DNA of 6,331 nt from Rhodospirillaceae bacterium (GTDB lineage: Bacteria; Pseudomonadota; Alphaproteobacteria; Rhodospirillales; Magnetovibrionaceae): NCBI GenBank assembly GCA_002401565.1, contig NVTL01000066.1, forward strand, positions 1 through 6,331, given 5' to 3'. Positions 1 through 5,861 of the stretch are shown here, piece after piece. Position 1 is the first letter of the stretch, and the number at the start of each line of letters is the position of its first letter. Made by a program: the position numbers and the translations under genes. Below the pieces are notes generated by a model. That model had not been told where the DNA came from. It did not search any database and saw only the letters and a list, made by a program, of their open reading frames with translations.

Positions 1-334
1 CGTTGGCTTGTGCGCCGGAATGCGGTTGAACGTTGACAAAATCGCAGCCAAACAGTTCTTTTGCGCGGTCTTGAGCCAGTTTTTCTGAGATATCCACAAA
101 TTCACAACCGCCATAATAACGACGTCCCGGATAGCCTTCGGCGTATTTGTTGGTGAGGATGCTGCCTTGAGCTTCCAGAACCGCCTTTGAGACAATGTTT
201 TCAGAGGCAATCAGTTCAATCTGATTTTGCTGACGCCCCAGTTCCTGATCGATCGACGTTTTGATGTCACAATCGGTTTCGGACAAAGTCTTGGAAAAAA
301 AATCGGCGAGTTCGGTGTTGGGATAAGAGGTCAT
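1..334 (-). CDS. glyA: Serine hydroxymethyltransferase, N-terminal part (cut by window edge)
   Basis: This PLP enzyme of the cytoplasm interconverts serine plus tetrahydrofolate with glycine plus 5,10-methylene-tetrahydrofolate, the main source of one-carbon units. Only the first 111 codons are in the window; the rest lies beyond position 1. The translation carries GlyA hallmarks: ELIASEN at residues 40-46, [10 protein letters not shown] at 61-70 followed by RRYYGGCE at 71-78, and the phosphate-binding stretch with SGAQAN at 106-111. The PLP lysine would lie further on and is not visible. The start is the ATG at 334-332, which places the motifs at the usual distance from the N-terminus. Its Shine-Dalgarno is weak (an AGAG about 9 bases upstream). 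The gene starts 27 bp after the rpiB stop, so it is probably co-transcribed with rpiB. The family assignment is very secure. Confidence 0.97.
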   Translation of the reverse strand, partial: MTSYPNTELADFFSKTLSETDCDIKTSIDQELGRQQNQIELIASENIVSKAVLEAQGSILTNKYAEGYPGRRYYGGCEFVDISEKLAQDRAKELFGCDFVNVQPHSGAQAN

Positions 335-361
335 GTGCTGGGACTCTATATAAAGTTTAAG

Positions 362-808
362 TTAAACAGATGGGTTTGAAAGTTTATCGACGCGGCGTTG
401 ATGGCGTCCACCTTCGAATTTGGTCGTTAAGAACGTATCGACACATTCTTCGCAAAGATCGGGACCAATCATGCGGCCACCAAAGGCAATCACGTTGGCG
501 TCATTGTGTTCGCGGGTCAATCTGGCGCCTGTGACGTCATGCACCAAGGCGCAGCGGATTTCGGTAAAGCGGTTGGCGGCGATGGAAATACCAATGCCGC
601 TGCCGCACATCAAAATACCACGGGTTACGGTGCCTTCTTTAATCGCCTGGGCGACTTTGTAGCCAAAATCAGGATAATCCACAGATTCAGGTCCATTCAC
701 GCCAAGGTCTAAGATTTCATAACCCTTGTCTTTTAAATACGTCACCATGTGGGTTTTCAAGGCTAAAGCGCCGTGATCACACGCGATTGCAATTGTATCT
801 GTGGTCAT
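362..808 (-). CDS. rpiB: Ribose-5-phosphate isomerase B
   Basis: The 148-residue product matches the RpiB/LacAB sugar-phosphate isomerase family in length and motif order. It interconverts ribose 5-phosphate and ribulose 5-phosphate in the non-oxidative pentose phosphate pathway, in the cytoplasm. Visible motifs are CDH at residues 10-12, DYP at 44-46, the catalytic-cysteine segment CGSGIGIS starting at C68, AAN at 77-79, REHNDANV at 99-106 and GGRHQRRV at 133-140. These correspond to the base, substrate-binding and phosphate-binding residues known for E. coli RpiB. The ATG at 808-806 has a good AAGGA about 8 bases upstream. The gene lies between panD (92 bp upstream) and glyA (27 bp downstream) on the same strand. 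The 92-bp gap could hold its own promoter: a TTGGCA resembling a -35 lies at 872-877 on the minus strand, but no convincing -10 follows. Confidence 0.97.
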   Translation of the reverse strand: MTTDTIAIACDHGALALKTHMVTYLKDKGYEILDLGVNGPESVDYPDFGYKVAQAIKEGTVTRGILMCGSGIGISIAANRFTEIRCALVHDVTGARLTREHNDANVIAFGGRMIGPDLCEECVDTFLTTKFEGGRHQRRVDKLSNPSV

Positions 809-900
809 AAATTTGTCCTTAAAATGGATAAGTCGCTGTTACGACCTTAGTTACCATATATCGTACAACGTTGCCAAGCGGGCACAAGCTCTCGCGTGGC

Positions 901-1356
901 TCATTTGTCGTTTTTTTGTGCACTACTCTTAAAATCGACCACTTCAGAACCGTTCATGATGCGAAAATTGTGCTGAGTGTCTTCGCTTTGAAACACATCG
1001 TAATACAAATCTTGGTCAATTTCGTTGTTGTCTTTGAACGTCAGGACCTTGGGCTTAATGTCATAGATTTCGCTGCGATTGATGAATTCGCGCGCCGCGA
1101 TGATGACTTGGTCGCCGGGTTGGCAGGACCGGGCGGCTGAACCGTTCAGCACACAGCACTTCGATCCCCGCTCCCCCAAGATTACATAAGTTTGAATGCG
1201 GGCGCCGGAGTTCTTGTTCCAAATGTCGACAAATTCCATGGGCAAAATACCCACATGTTCGCACCAATTGGGGTCCAGCGTGATCGAGCCTTGGTAATCT
1301 AAATTAGCATCGGTAACGCGAACGCCGTGCAACTTGGCGCGGATGATTTCAATCAT
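901..1356 (-). CDS. panD: Aspartate 1-decarboxylase (pyruvoyl proenzyme) with long C-terminal tail
   Basis: PanD decarboxylates L-aspartate to beta-alanine, which is joined to pantoate to make pantothenate and then CoA. It is made as a proenzyme that cleaves itself at a Gly-Ser bond, and the serine becomes the pyruvoyl cofactor. The sequence has the expected residues: K8, Y21, the cleavage pair G23-S24 in YQGS, R53, T56-Y57, the ERGS at 62-65 and N71 in LNGSAA. The core through about residue 113 aligns well with E. coli PanD. The tail from about 114 to 151 is roughly 25 residues longer than in E. coli (126 residues in total) and is polar, with no motif I recognise. The start ATG (1356-1354) has a weak AGG 10 bases upstream, inside the 16-bp gap after the small upstream gene, which suggests coupled translation. 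Confidence 0.95.
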   Translation of the reverse strand: MIEIIRAKLHGVRVTDANLDYQGSITLDPNWCEHVGILPMEFVDIWNKNSGARIQTYVILGERGSKCCVLNGSAARSCQPGDQVIIAAREFINRSEIYDIKPKVLTFKDNNEIDQDLYYDVFQSEDTQHNFRIMNGSEVVDFKSSAQKNDK

Positions 1357-1372
1357 AAAAGACGGACCTGAT

Positions 1373-1603
1373 TTAAGGGTTGAGATGTTTTTTTCTGTTT
1401 TTTTCGATCACATAGGCTAGTTTTCGCGCGGCAATGGTTTTAATCACGCGCTGGCTTTGCTTAGGATCCGCAATGGTGACGACTTCGGTCCCGGTGCGGG
1501 GATCAATCGCATTTACCCGCAAAACATTGCCCACGCGCCGCATTTCAAACAGCACTTCTGGCAGGGGAACATTCGATCTTGCAGGGGGGCGTCTTCTCAT
1601 CAT
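1373..1603 (-). CDS. Small conserved alphaproteobacterial protein (DUF6898-like)
   Basis: This 76-residue protein has no established function. It begins with a basic, proline-containing stretch (MRRRPPARS) and continues with a compact core, EVLFEMRRVGNVLRVNAIDP at 16-35, then TGTEVVTIADP and a helical, basic C-terminus with RKLAYVIEKNRKK. From memory, this core resembles the short alphaproteobacterial family called DUF6898, whose members read like 'EVYFEFRRVG..VKVTAIDP.TGTEV..' and end in 'RKLEYVL.K'. I could not search, so the family name is tentative. The pattern suggests a small beta sheet followed by a helix, with no signal peptide or membrane segment. Two adjacent ATGs (1603 and 1600) could start it; the only Shine-Dalgarno-like sequence, AAGAG, is rather far upstream (12 bases). 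It is the first gene of the minus-strand cluster, 16 bp before panD, and diverges from hemB. Confidence 0.8.
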   Translation of the reverse strand: MMRRRPPARSNVPLPEVLFEMRRVGNVLRVNAIDPRTGTEVVTIADPKQSQRVIKTIAARKLAYVIEKNRKKHLNP

Positions 1604-1702
1604 ATGTAAGAAATACTCTTCTGAACGACAAAAGCAAAGTTTTCTATTGGCTTATTTGACGATAACGATATCTTAGGACCTTATTCATTGCCTTTGCATC
1701 AT

Positions 1703-1707
1703 GAGGA
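1703..1707 (+). promoter_or_regulatory. Ribosome binding site favouring the GTG start of hemB
   Basis: A GAGGA sits 10 bases before the GTG at 1718. A competing AGGA at 1675-1678 sits 9 bases before an in-frame TTG at 1688. The GTG start is preferred because GTG is the stronger initiation codon and its Shine-Dalgarno is slightly better, and because the protein then begins shortly before the conserved MRRNR segment. The sequence alone does not settle it. Confidence 0.5.
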
Positions 1708-1717
1708 TTATAACACA

Positions 1718-2731
1718 GTGCCGAAATCAAAGCTCACCACGGGTAGTTTCCCCCACGTTCGCATGCGCCGCAACCGGACCGATTCTTGGGTCCGCCGCAT
1801 GGTCGCTGAAAACACCCTCACCACCAACGATCTGATTTGGCCGTTGTTCGTTATCGAAGGCATCGGCGTTCACGACCCCATCGAGTCCATGCCTGGCGTT
1901 GATCGCCTGTCCGTCGATTTGATTGTCGAAGCCGCGGTCCAAGCCCGAGATTTAGGCATCCCCGCCATCGCGGTTTTTCCCAACACCAATCCTGACGTCA
2001 AAACCCCGTGCGCCAAAGAAGCCTTGAACACCAATAATCTGGTCTGCACAGCGGTGCGCGCCATTAAAGAAAAGCTGGGCAATGAAATCGGTGTGATTTG
2101 TGACGTGGCGTTGGACCCGTACAATTCAGACGGACATGACGGACTGGTCGATGATGGCGAAATCCTCAACGACGAAACGGTTGAGATGTTGTGCAAACAA
2201 TCGGTTGTTCAAGCCCAAGCCGGGTGCGACATCATCGCTCCGTCGGACATGATGGATGGCCGCATCCGCGCCATTCGCGAAGCCTTGGACGCCGCAGGCT
2301 TTCAAAACGTCAAAATCCTGTCCTATGCGGCTAAGTACGCTTCGGCCTTTTATGGACCGTTTCGCGATGCGGTGGGATCGGGTGGAGCTTTAAAAGGCGA
2401 CAAACGCACCTATCAAATGAACCCGGCCAATACGGACGAATCTTTGCGCGAAGTCGCGGGCGATATTGCCGAAGGCGCCGACATGGTCATGGTTAAACCG
2501 GGCCTTGCGTACTTAGACATCGTGCGCCGCATCAAAGAAGAATTTGTAATGCCGACCTTTGCCTATCAGGTGTCTGGCGAATACGCGATGATCCAAGCCG
2601 CCGTGCAAAATGGCTGGCTGGACGGGGATGCGGTGATGATGGAAAGCCTGATGGCCTTTAAACGCGCCGGGGCGGACGGTATTTTAACGTACTTTGCTCC
2701 ACGGGCCGCAAAAATCCTCAACGAGAAATAA
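1718..2731 (+). CDS. hemB: Porphobilinogen synthase (delta-aminolevulinic acid dehydratase), Mg-type
   Basis: HemB condenses two 5-aminolevulinate molecules into porphobilinogen, the shared early step of heme, cobalamin and chlorophyll synthesis; it acts in the cytoplasm as an oligomer. From the GTG start the product is 337 residues, the usual length. An upstream in-frame TTG at 1688 would add 10 residues. Visible in the 337 numbering are MRRNR at 16-20, the Schiff-base lysines K206 (in YAAKYAS) and K260 (in MVKPG), the flap with GALKGDKRTYQMNP at 223-236 and the conserved YQVSGEYAM at 283-291. Where zinc enzymes have three cysteines (DxCxC...HCG), this one reads DVALDPYNSDGHDG, with A131, D133 and D141. 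That is the signature of the zinc-independent, magnesium-using class known from alphaproteobacteria and Pseudomonas. It diverges from the panD cluster and ends at a strong hairpin terminator. Confidence 0.97.
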   Translation: MPKSKLTTGSFPHVRMRRNRTDSWVRRMVAENTLTTNDLIWPLFVIEGIGVHDPIESMPGVDRLSVDLIVEAAVQARDLGIPAIAVFPNTNPDVKTPCAKEALNTNNLVCTAVRAIKEKLGNEIGVICDVALDPYNSDGHDGLVDDGEILNDETVEMLCKQSVVQAQAGCDIIAPSDMMDGRIRAIREALDAAGFQNVKILSYAAKYASAFYGPFRDAVGSGGALKGDKRTYQMNPANTDESLREVAGDIAEGADMVMVKPGLAYLDIVRRIKEEFVMPTFAYQVSGEYAMIQAAVQNGWLDGDAVMMESLMAFKRAGADGILTYFAPRAAKILNEK

Positions 2732-2748
2732 AACAAACAAATAAGACA

Positions 2749-2790
2749 TAATAAAAACGGCGCTGGAAATATCCAGCGCCGTTTTTATTA
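2749..2790. terminator. Bidirectional intrinsic terminator between hemB and cheW
   Basis: A perfect 19-bp inverted repeat with a 4-base AATA loop. The GC-rich inner stem ACGGCGCTGGA / TCCAGCGCCGT is flanked by an A-run on the left and a T-run (GTTTTTATTA) on the right. The U-tract therefore follows the hairpin on both strands. It lies 18 bp after the hemB stop and 19 bp after the stop of the convergent CheW-like gene, so it can end both transcripts. Confidence 0.93.
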
Positions 2791-2808
2791 AACTTTGATC
2801 GTTGGGAC

Positions 2809-3411
2809 TTATTTAAGGTCTAAAAGACGCTCAACATCCAAAACCACCATCAAATGGGTGTCCAAACGGTACACACCGCTGGCAAATTCACGCCAAAGCG
2901 GATCAAGGGTGCCAGGATTGCCTTCATAGCTTTTCTTGGACAGGCTGATGACATCACCAACACTGTCGACCAAAAGCGTATAAAGTTCGTTTTGATGTTC
3001 AACGGTCACGCCCATCATGTGGCTGCGCACTTTGGGTTCAGTGGCCTTAGTTGCGACAGCTTTCGCAGCGGCTTCTTCGCCTTCGCTAGCTTCGCCATCC
3101 TCTTTAACGTCAGATTCAGTTTTCGCAGGCTCGTCATGCGCCATGCTGATGGCACGACGTTCAAGGCCCAAACGCACCCGAACATCAATGACCGTGACAA
3201 TCCGTCCACGCAGGTTAATCGAGCCACGGACTTCTGGTGGAGCCAAAGGAATAGAGGCAATGTTTTGTGGCAACAAGATATCTTGAACAATCAAGACCGG
3301 AATACCAAAAAGTTGGCCAGCAATATGAAACGTAAGAAACTCGCTGTGATCGCTATGATCAACAACTTCAATTCCGTTTTCATCTGTGGTGACGAGTGCT
3401 TGACCTGACAT
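2809..3411 (-). CDS. cheW: CheW-domain chemotaxis coupling protein with an acidic/Ala-rich insert
   Basis: CheW proteins link chemoreceptors to the kinase CheA in cytoplasmic or membrane-associated arrays. This 200-residue protein has a single CheW domain from about residue 24 onward: FLTFHIAGQLFGIPV, then IPLAPPEVRGSINLRGRIVTVIDVR (around 54-78), then VDSVGDVISL (149-158) and the C-terminal YRLDTHLMVVLDVERLL. Canonical CheW is about 150-165 residues. The extra length is a stretch of about 40 residues at about 91-130, rich in Glu, Lys and Ala, inserted between the NLRG half and the VDSV half. No receiver domain is present, so it is not CheV. I start it at the ATG 3411-3409, which has AAGGAG 8 bases upstream; a TTG directly before it is less likely. 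It is not in a visible che operon here, and a perfect CtrA-type box lies 65 bp upstream. Whether it serves flagellar chemotaxis or another array cannot be told. Confidence 0.88.
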   Translation of the reverse strand: MSGQALVTTDENGIEVVDHSDHSEFLTFHIAGQLFGIPVLIVQDILLPQNIASIPLAPPEVRGSINLRGRIVTVIDVRVRLGLERRAISMAHDEPAKTESDVKEDGEASEGEEAAAKAVATKATEPKVRSHMMGVTVEHQNELYTLLVDSVGDVISLSKKSYEGNPGTLDPLWREFASGVYRLDTHLMVVLDVERLLDLK

Positions 3412-3419
3412 CAAAATAA

Positions 3420-3425
3420 CTCCTT
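3420..3425 (-). promoter_or_regulatory. Strong ribosome binding site of cheW
   Basis: AAGGAG on the minus strand, 8 bases before the ATG at 3411. The spacing favours this ATG over the preceding in-frame TTG at 3414 (spacing 5). Confidence 0.8.
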
Positions 3426-3476
3426 ATAAATCAGAAATATAGCTATCCCTACCATGGCAGAGCCACGGGATGCGAC

Positions 3477-3491
3477 TTAAATATATTTTAA
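3477..3491. promoter_or_regulatory. CtrA-type box TTAA-N7-TTAA upstream of cheW
   Basis: The sequence is TTAA ATATATT TTAA, an exact match to the full CtrA binding consensus known from Caulobacter and other alphaproteobacteria. It lies 65 bp upstream of the cheW start and 115 bp upstream of the divergent ilvA start, so it is better placed for cheW. CtrA commonly controls motility and chemotaxis genes. No clear -10 element is visible at the expected distance on the minus strand. Binding is an inference, because AT-rich DNA can produce this pattern by chance. Confidence 0.5.
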
Positions 3492-3606
3492 ATATGGGCG
3501 CGGCAACCCTATCATTGCAACCTGATTATTCTAAGTCGCTTTTAATGTTGTTTAGAATGTGACATAAAATGGCTAAATCATTCGCACACAAAAGGCCACA
3601 GACAAA

Positions 3607-4848
3607 ATGAATATAACCCTGCAAGACATTCAAAATGCTGCAAAATTAATCGATGGTAAAGTCCTGCGCACACCCTTTATGCGGTCTTTAAAATTGTCGG
3701 AAATTAGTGGTGCAGATGTTTGGTTAAAACTGGAAAACCTGCAACATACGGGGGCATTTAAGGTCCGTGGAGCGCTGGTGAAGCTGTTGAGTTTAGCGCA
3801 AGAAGAACGCAAATCCGGGGTGATTGCGGCGTCTGCGGGCAACCATGCCCAAGGCGTTGGCTATTTTGCCCGCCAACTGGGTATTCCCGCCACCATTGTG
3901 ATGCCCAAAGGCACACCGTTTACCAAAATATCCAGAACCGAGGCCTTAGGCGCCGAGGTGGTTTTGTACGGTGATGATTTTATCGCGGCCCGTGACCATG
4001 CTTATGAAATGGCCGAACAACACGGATTTGCCTTTGTGCACCCTTACGACGATGAACACGTGATTGCGGGCCAAGGCACCATTGCCTTGGAAATCTTAGA
4101 AGACAAGCCCGATTTAGACGCTTTGATCGTATCCATTGGCGGCGGCGGATTGATTTCGGGCATTGGAATCGCGGCCAAGGCCATCAAACCCGACATTGAA
4201 ATTCATGGTGTACAAGCGTCGTTGTATCCTTCCATGTATGATGCTTATCACCAAGTCGCCACCGATTATACGGGCGAACAAACCATTGCGGACGGCATTG
4301 CGGTCAAAGAACCCAGCGCCAACACCCATGCGATCATCGACCAAGTTGTTGATGATGTGTTTTTGACGGGTGAAATTGAAATTGAACGCGCTATTCAGAT
4401 GTATCTGGAATTGCAGCGCATCATTTGTGAAGGCGCCGGAGCCGCTCCGTTGGCCGCCCTTATGCAAAACAAAGAAACCTTTAAAGGCAAAAGCGTAGGT
4501 TTGATTGTATCGGGGGGTAACATCGATTCCCGGATGATGTCGTCTATTTTAATGCGGGGATTGGTGCGCGAAGGTCGTTTGGCCAGTTTGCGAATCAGTA
4601 TTCCGGATATGCCGGGCGTTTTGGCGACCATTTCGAAAATCATTGGCGACAGCGGTGCCAACATTATCGAAGTTCACCATCAACAGATTTTTTCAGATGT
4701 GGCGCTTAAACAAACGCAAATTGATGTGGCTATTGAAAGCATTGACAGCAAACATGTGCGCAAGATTGTTGAGGCTTTGTCCAAACAAGGGTTCCAAACC
4801 CGTGTATTGAGCTCGGACAAAGCCGGAGCAGAAGACGAAGTCTTCTAA
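3607..4848 (+). CDS. ilvA: Threonine ammonia-lyase (threonine dehydratase) with C-terminal ACT domain
   Basis: This PLP enzyme deaminates L-threonine to 2-oxobutanoate, the first step toward isoleucine. The 413-residue product has the fold-type II catalytic domain at about 1-320: the PLP lysine K52 in GAFKVRGA, SAGNHAQG at 76-83, the phosphate-binding glycine loop GGGGLISG at 178-185 and VSGGN at 301-305. A single ACT domain follows from about 326 (LRISIPDMPGVLATISKIIG) to about 401. This architecture fits the roughly 400-residue threonine ammonia-lyase family with one ACT domain, rather than E. coli IlvA (about 514 residues, two regulatory repeats) or TdcB (about 329, none). The ACT domain suggests allosteric control by an amino acid, but which one is not shown. 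The symbol ilvA is the usual name; a catabolic or serine-acting role is not excluded. The start ATG has only a distant AAGG. Its stop overlaps the stop of the convergent small gene. Confidence 0.93.
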   Translation: MNITLQDIQNAAKLIDGKVLRTPFMRSLKLSEISGADVWLKLENLQHTGAFKVRGALVKLLSLAQEERKSGVIAASAGNHAQGVGYFARQLGIPATIVMPKGTPFTKISRTEALGAEVVLYGDDFIAARDHAYEMAEQHGFAFVHPYDDEHVIAGQGTIALEILEDKPDLDALIVSIGGGGLISGIGIAAKAIKPDIEIHGVQASLYPSMYDAYHQVATDYTGEQTIADGIAVKEPSANTHAIIDQVVDDVFLTGEIEIERAIQMYLELQRIICEGAGAAPLAALMQNKETFKGKSVGLIVSGGNIDSRMMSSILMRGLVREGRLASLRISIPDMPGVLATISKIIGDSGANIIEVHHQQIFSDVALKQTQIDVAIESIDSKHVRKIVEALSKQGFQTRVLSSDKAGAEDEVF

Positions 4849-5036
4849 CGCGTGCGGCTAACGGCTTTCCACTGACCCGCTTGGCGGCGTTCATGTTGAT
4901 AATCCGCTTTGACCCGTTGGCTGGTGCTTAAACCTTTATTCGAAGATGCAGTCTGTCCGGTACGTGCGGATTGAATCAGATTGTCTGCACGACGAAAAAG
5001 GTGGTCACCTTTTGAAATATGTTGCCAAACGCCCAT
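4845..5036 (-). CDS. Small basic hypothetical protein, 63 residues
   Basis: I do not recognise this protein. It begins MGVWQHISKGDHLFRRADNL, continues with a Ser/Thr/Gln-rich middle and ends in a polar basic segment containing VKADYQHERRQAGQWKAVSR. It is clearly cationic (8 Arg and 4 Lys against 4 acidic residues), has no cysteine, and shows no signal peptide or membrane helix. The evidence that it is real is a good AAGGAT Shine-Dalgarno about 8 bases before the ATG at 5036, and the tight fit of its end against ilvA: the two stop codons overlap at 4845-4848. It lies downstream of the methyltransferase on the same strand, across a 123-bp gap that may contain its own promoter (TTGTTT-N17-TATTTT on the minus strand is a weak candidate). 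The transcript must read into the 3' end of ilvA, since no terminator is seen between them. Confidence 0.6.
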   Translation of the reverse strand: MGVWQHISKGDHLFRRADNLIQSARTGQTASSNKGLSTSQRVKADYQHERRQAGQWKAVSRTR

Positions 5037-5159
5037 GTCGGTTATCCTTAAATCGTGTTCTAAAAGTTGCTTTCAAAAGGACAACGACTGATCGGCTGGT
5101 TTTCATCCCTCAAAATTTAAAATAAAATTCAAAAACCCCATAAACAAAGCACACAATAG

Positions 5160-5762
5160 CTATAAGCGTTTGAAAATCAAGCGGCTTTCGCGGCTGTCAT
5201 TGACCGTAATTTCTTGATCAAAAGGTTCGTTTTCAGCCCAGAATGAATTGCTGATGAACACAGATTTGGGCTGCATTTCAGATTTAACCTTGCGGCACAG
5301 CCGATCCATGGGGGCCGGGGACAAAAAAGCATAGACCATATCAAAGTCTTTCAGATCAACCGTCCACAGGCTTTGAAAACGCACGTCTGCATTGGCGATA
5401 AAGGCCACGCGTAGTTTAGAAATCAGGTACGGCCCCGGTGCGGTTTCCACGCCCACTACATGCCAATCGGCATGTTTTTTCGCCAAATAAGCTACGGCTC
5501 CGCCCAAACCACAGCCCAAATCCACAAAACGCAGACGTTTGTCGATGGAGCTGTTTTCCGCCTGCATAAGTTCTGATAAAGCCGCCCAAGTCGTGCGATT
5601 GCTGAGATACAAAGGCACACGTTCTTTTAAGGTGTTGGAATAAAACAGAAAAATAACAACAAACAAAACCGGAAACAGCCATGTTGGCGGTCGAAAAAGG
5701 ATCACGGCGGCTAAGATGGCCATAACACTGATCACAAAAAGTAACTTGGCCCCCTTCCCCAT
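5160..5762 (-). CDS. Membrane-anchored class I SAM-dependent methyltransferase
   Basis: The 200-residue product starts with two hydrophobic segments, about 7-23 and 27-41, separated by RPPT. This predicts a hairpin or double membrane anchor. A Rossmann-like methyltransferase domain follows: motif I FVDLGCGLGG at 79-88, the acidic end of strand 2 at VGVE (E106), D141 and YAFLSPAPMDRL around 144-155 for the strand-4 region, and a C-terminal strand region with VFISNSFW. The substrate is unknown. The arrangement of an N-terminal hydrophobic anchor and a small methyltransferase recalls the family that methylates lysine on ATP synthase subunit c (FAM173/ATPSCKMT type), but this is only a resemblance of layout. 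The start ATG has AAGGA about 10 bases upstream. It diverges from motA across a 309-bp region and precedes the small basic gene. The methyltransferase assignment is firm; the target is not. Confidence 0.85.
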   Translation of the reverse strand: MGKGAKLLFVISVMAILAAVILFRPPTWLFPVLFVVIFLFYSNTLKERVPLYLSNRTTWAALSELMQAENSSIDKRLRFVDLGCGLGGAVAYLAKKHADWHVVGVETAPGPYLISKLRVAFIANADVRFQSLWTVDLKDFDMVYAFLSPAPMDRLCRKVKSEMQPKSVFISNSFWAENEPFDQEITVNDSRESRLIFKRL

Positions 5763-5845
5763 TTTGTTGTTTCCTTGAGATTGGTCTTCTTGAATTGGTT
5801 GTTTGAAGTCGATTCCCTAATTTTTGCTACAAAACAAAAAAAAAC

Positions 5846-5861
5846 TTATGTCTAAACATAA
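5846..5861. repeat. 16-bp palindrome TTATGT-CTAA-ACATAA upstream of the methyltransferase
   Basis: Perfect 6-bp arms around a 4-base centre, 83 bp before the methyltransferase start. The longer string AAACTTATGTC at 5842-5852 recurs in inverted form as GACATAAGTTT at 5944-5954, on the motA side of the same region. It could be a dimeric regulator's operator, but no known consensus is matched and the DNA is AT-rich. The rest of the 309-bp gap (5763-6071) shows a motA promoter, a CtrA-type box and short imperfect inverted repeats, with no credible gene. Confidence 0.35.

Noticed and set aside
873..900. Imperfect hairpin GCCAAGCG...CGCGTGGC immediately after the panD stop
   Set aside because: One mismatch, a 12-base loop and no U-run on the minus strand after it; it does not qualify as an intrinsic terminator, so read-through into rpiB remains likely.
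2854..3408. Long plus-strand open frame of 184 codons opposite cheW
   Set aside because: It is the antisense shadow of the CheW-domain gene, whose minus-strand frame shows clear domain motifs; the plus-strand translation shows no family pattern.
4114..4467. Minus-strand open frame of 117 codons within ilvA
   Set aside because: It lies opposite strongly conserved threonine ammonia-lyase sequence, with no ribosome binding site or recognisable motif.
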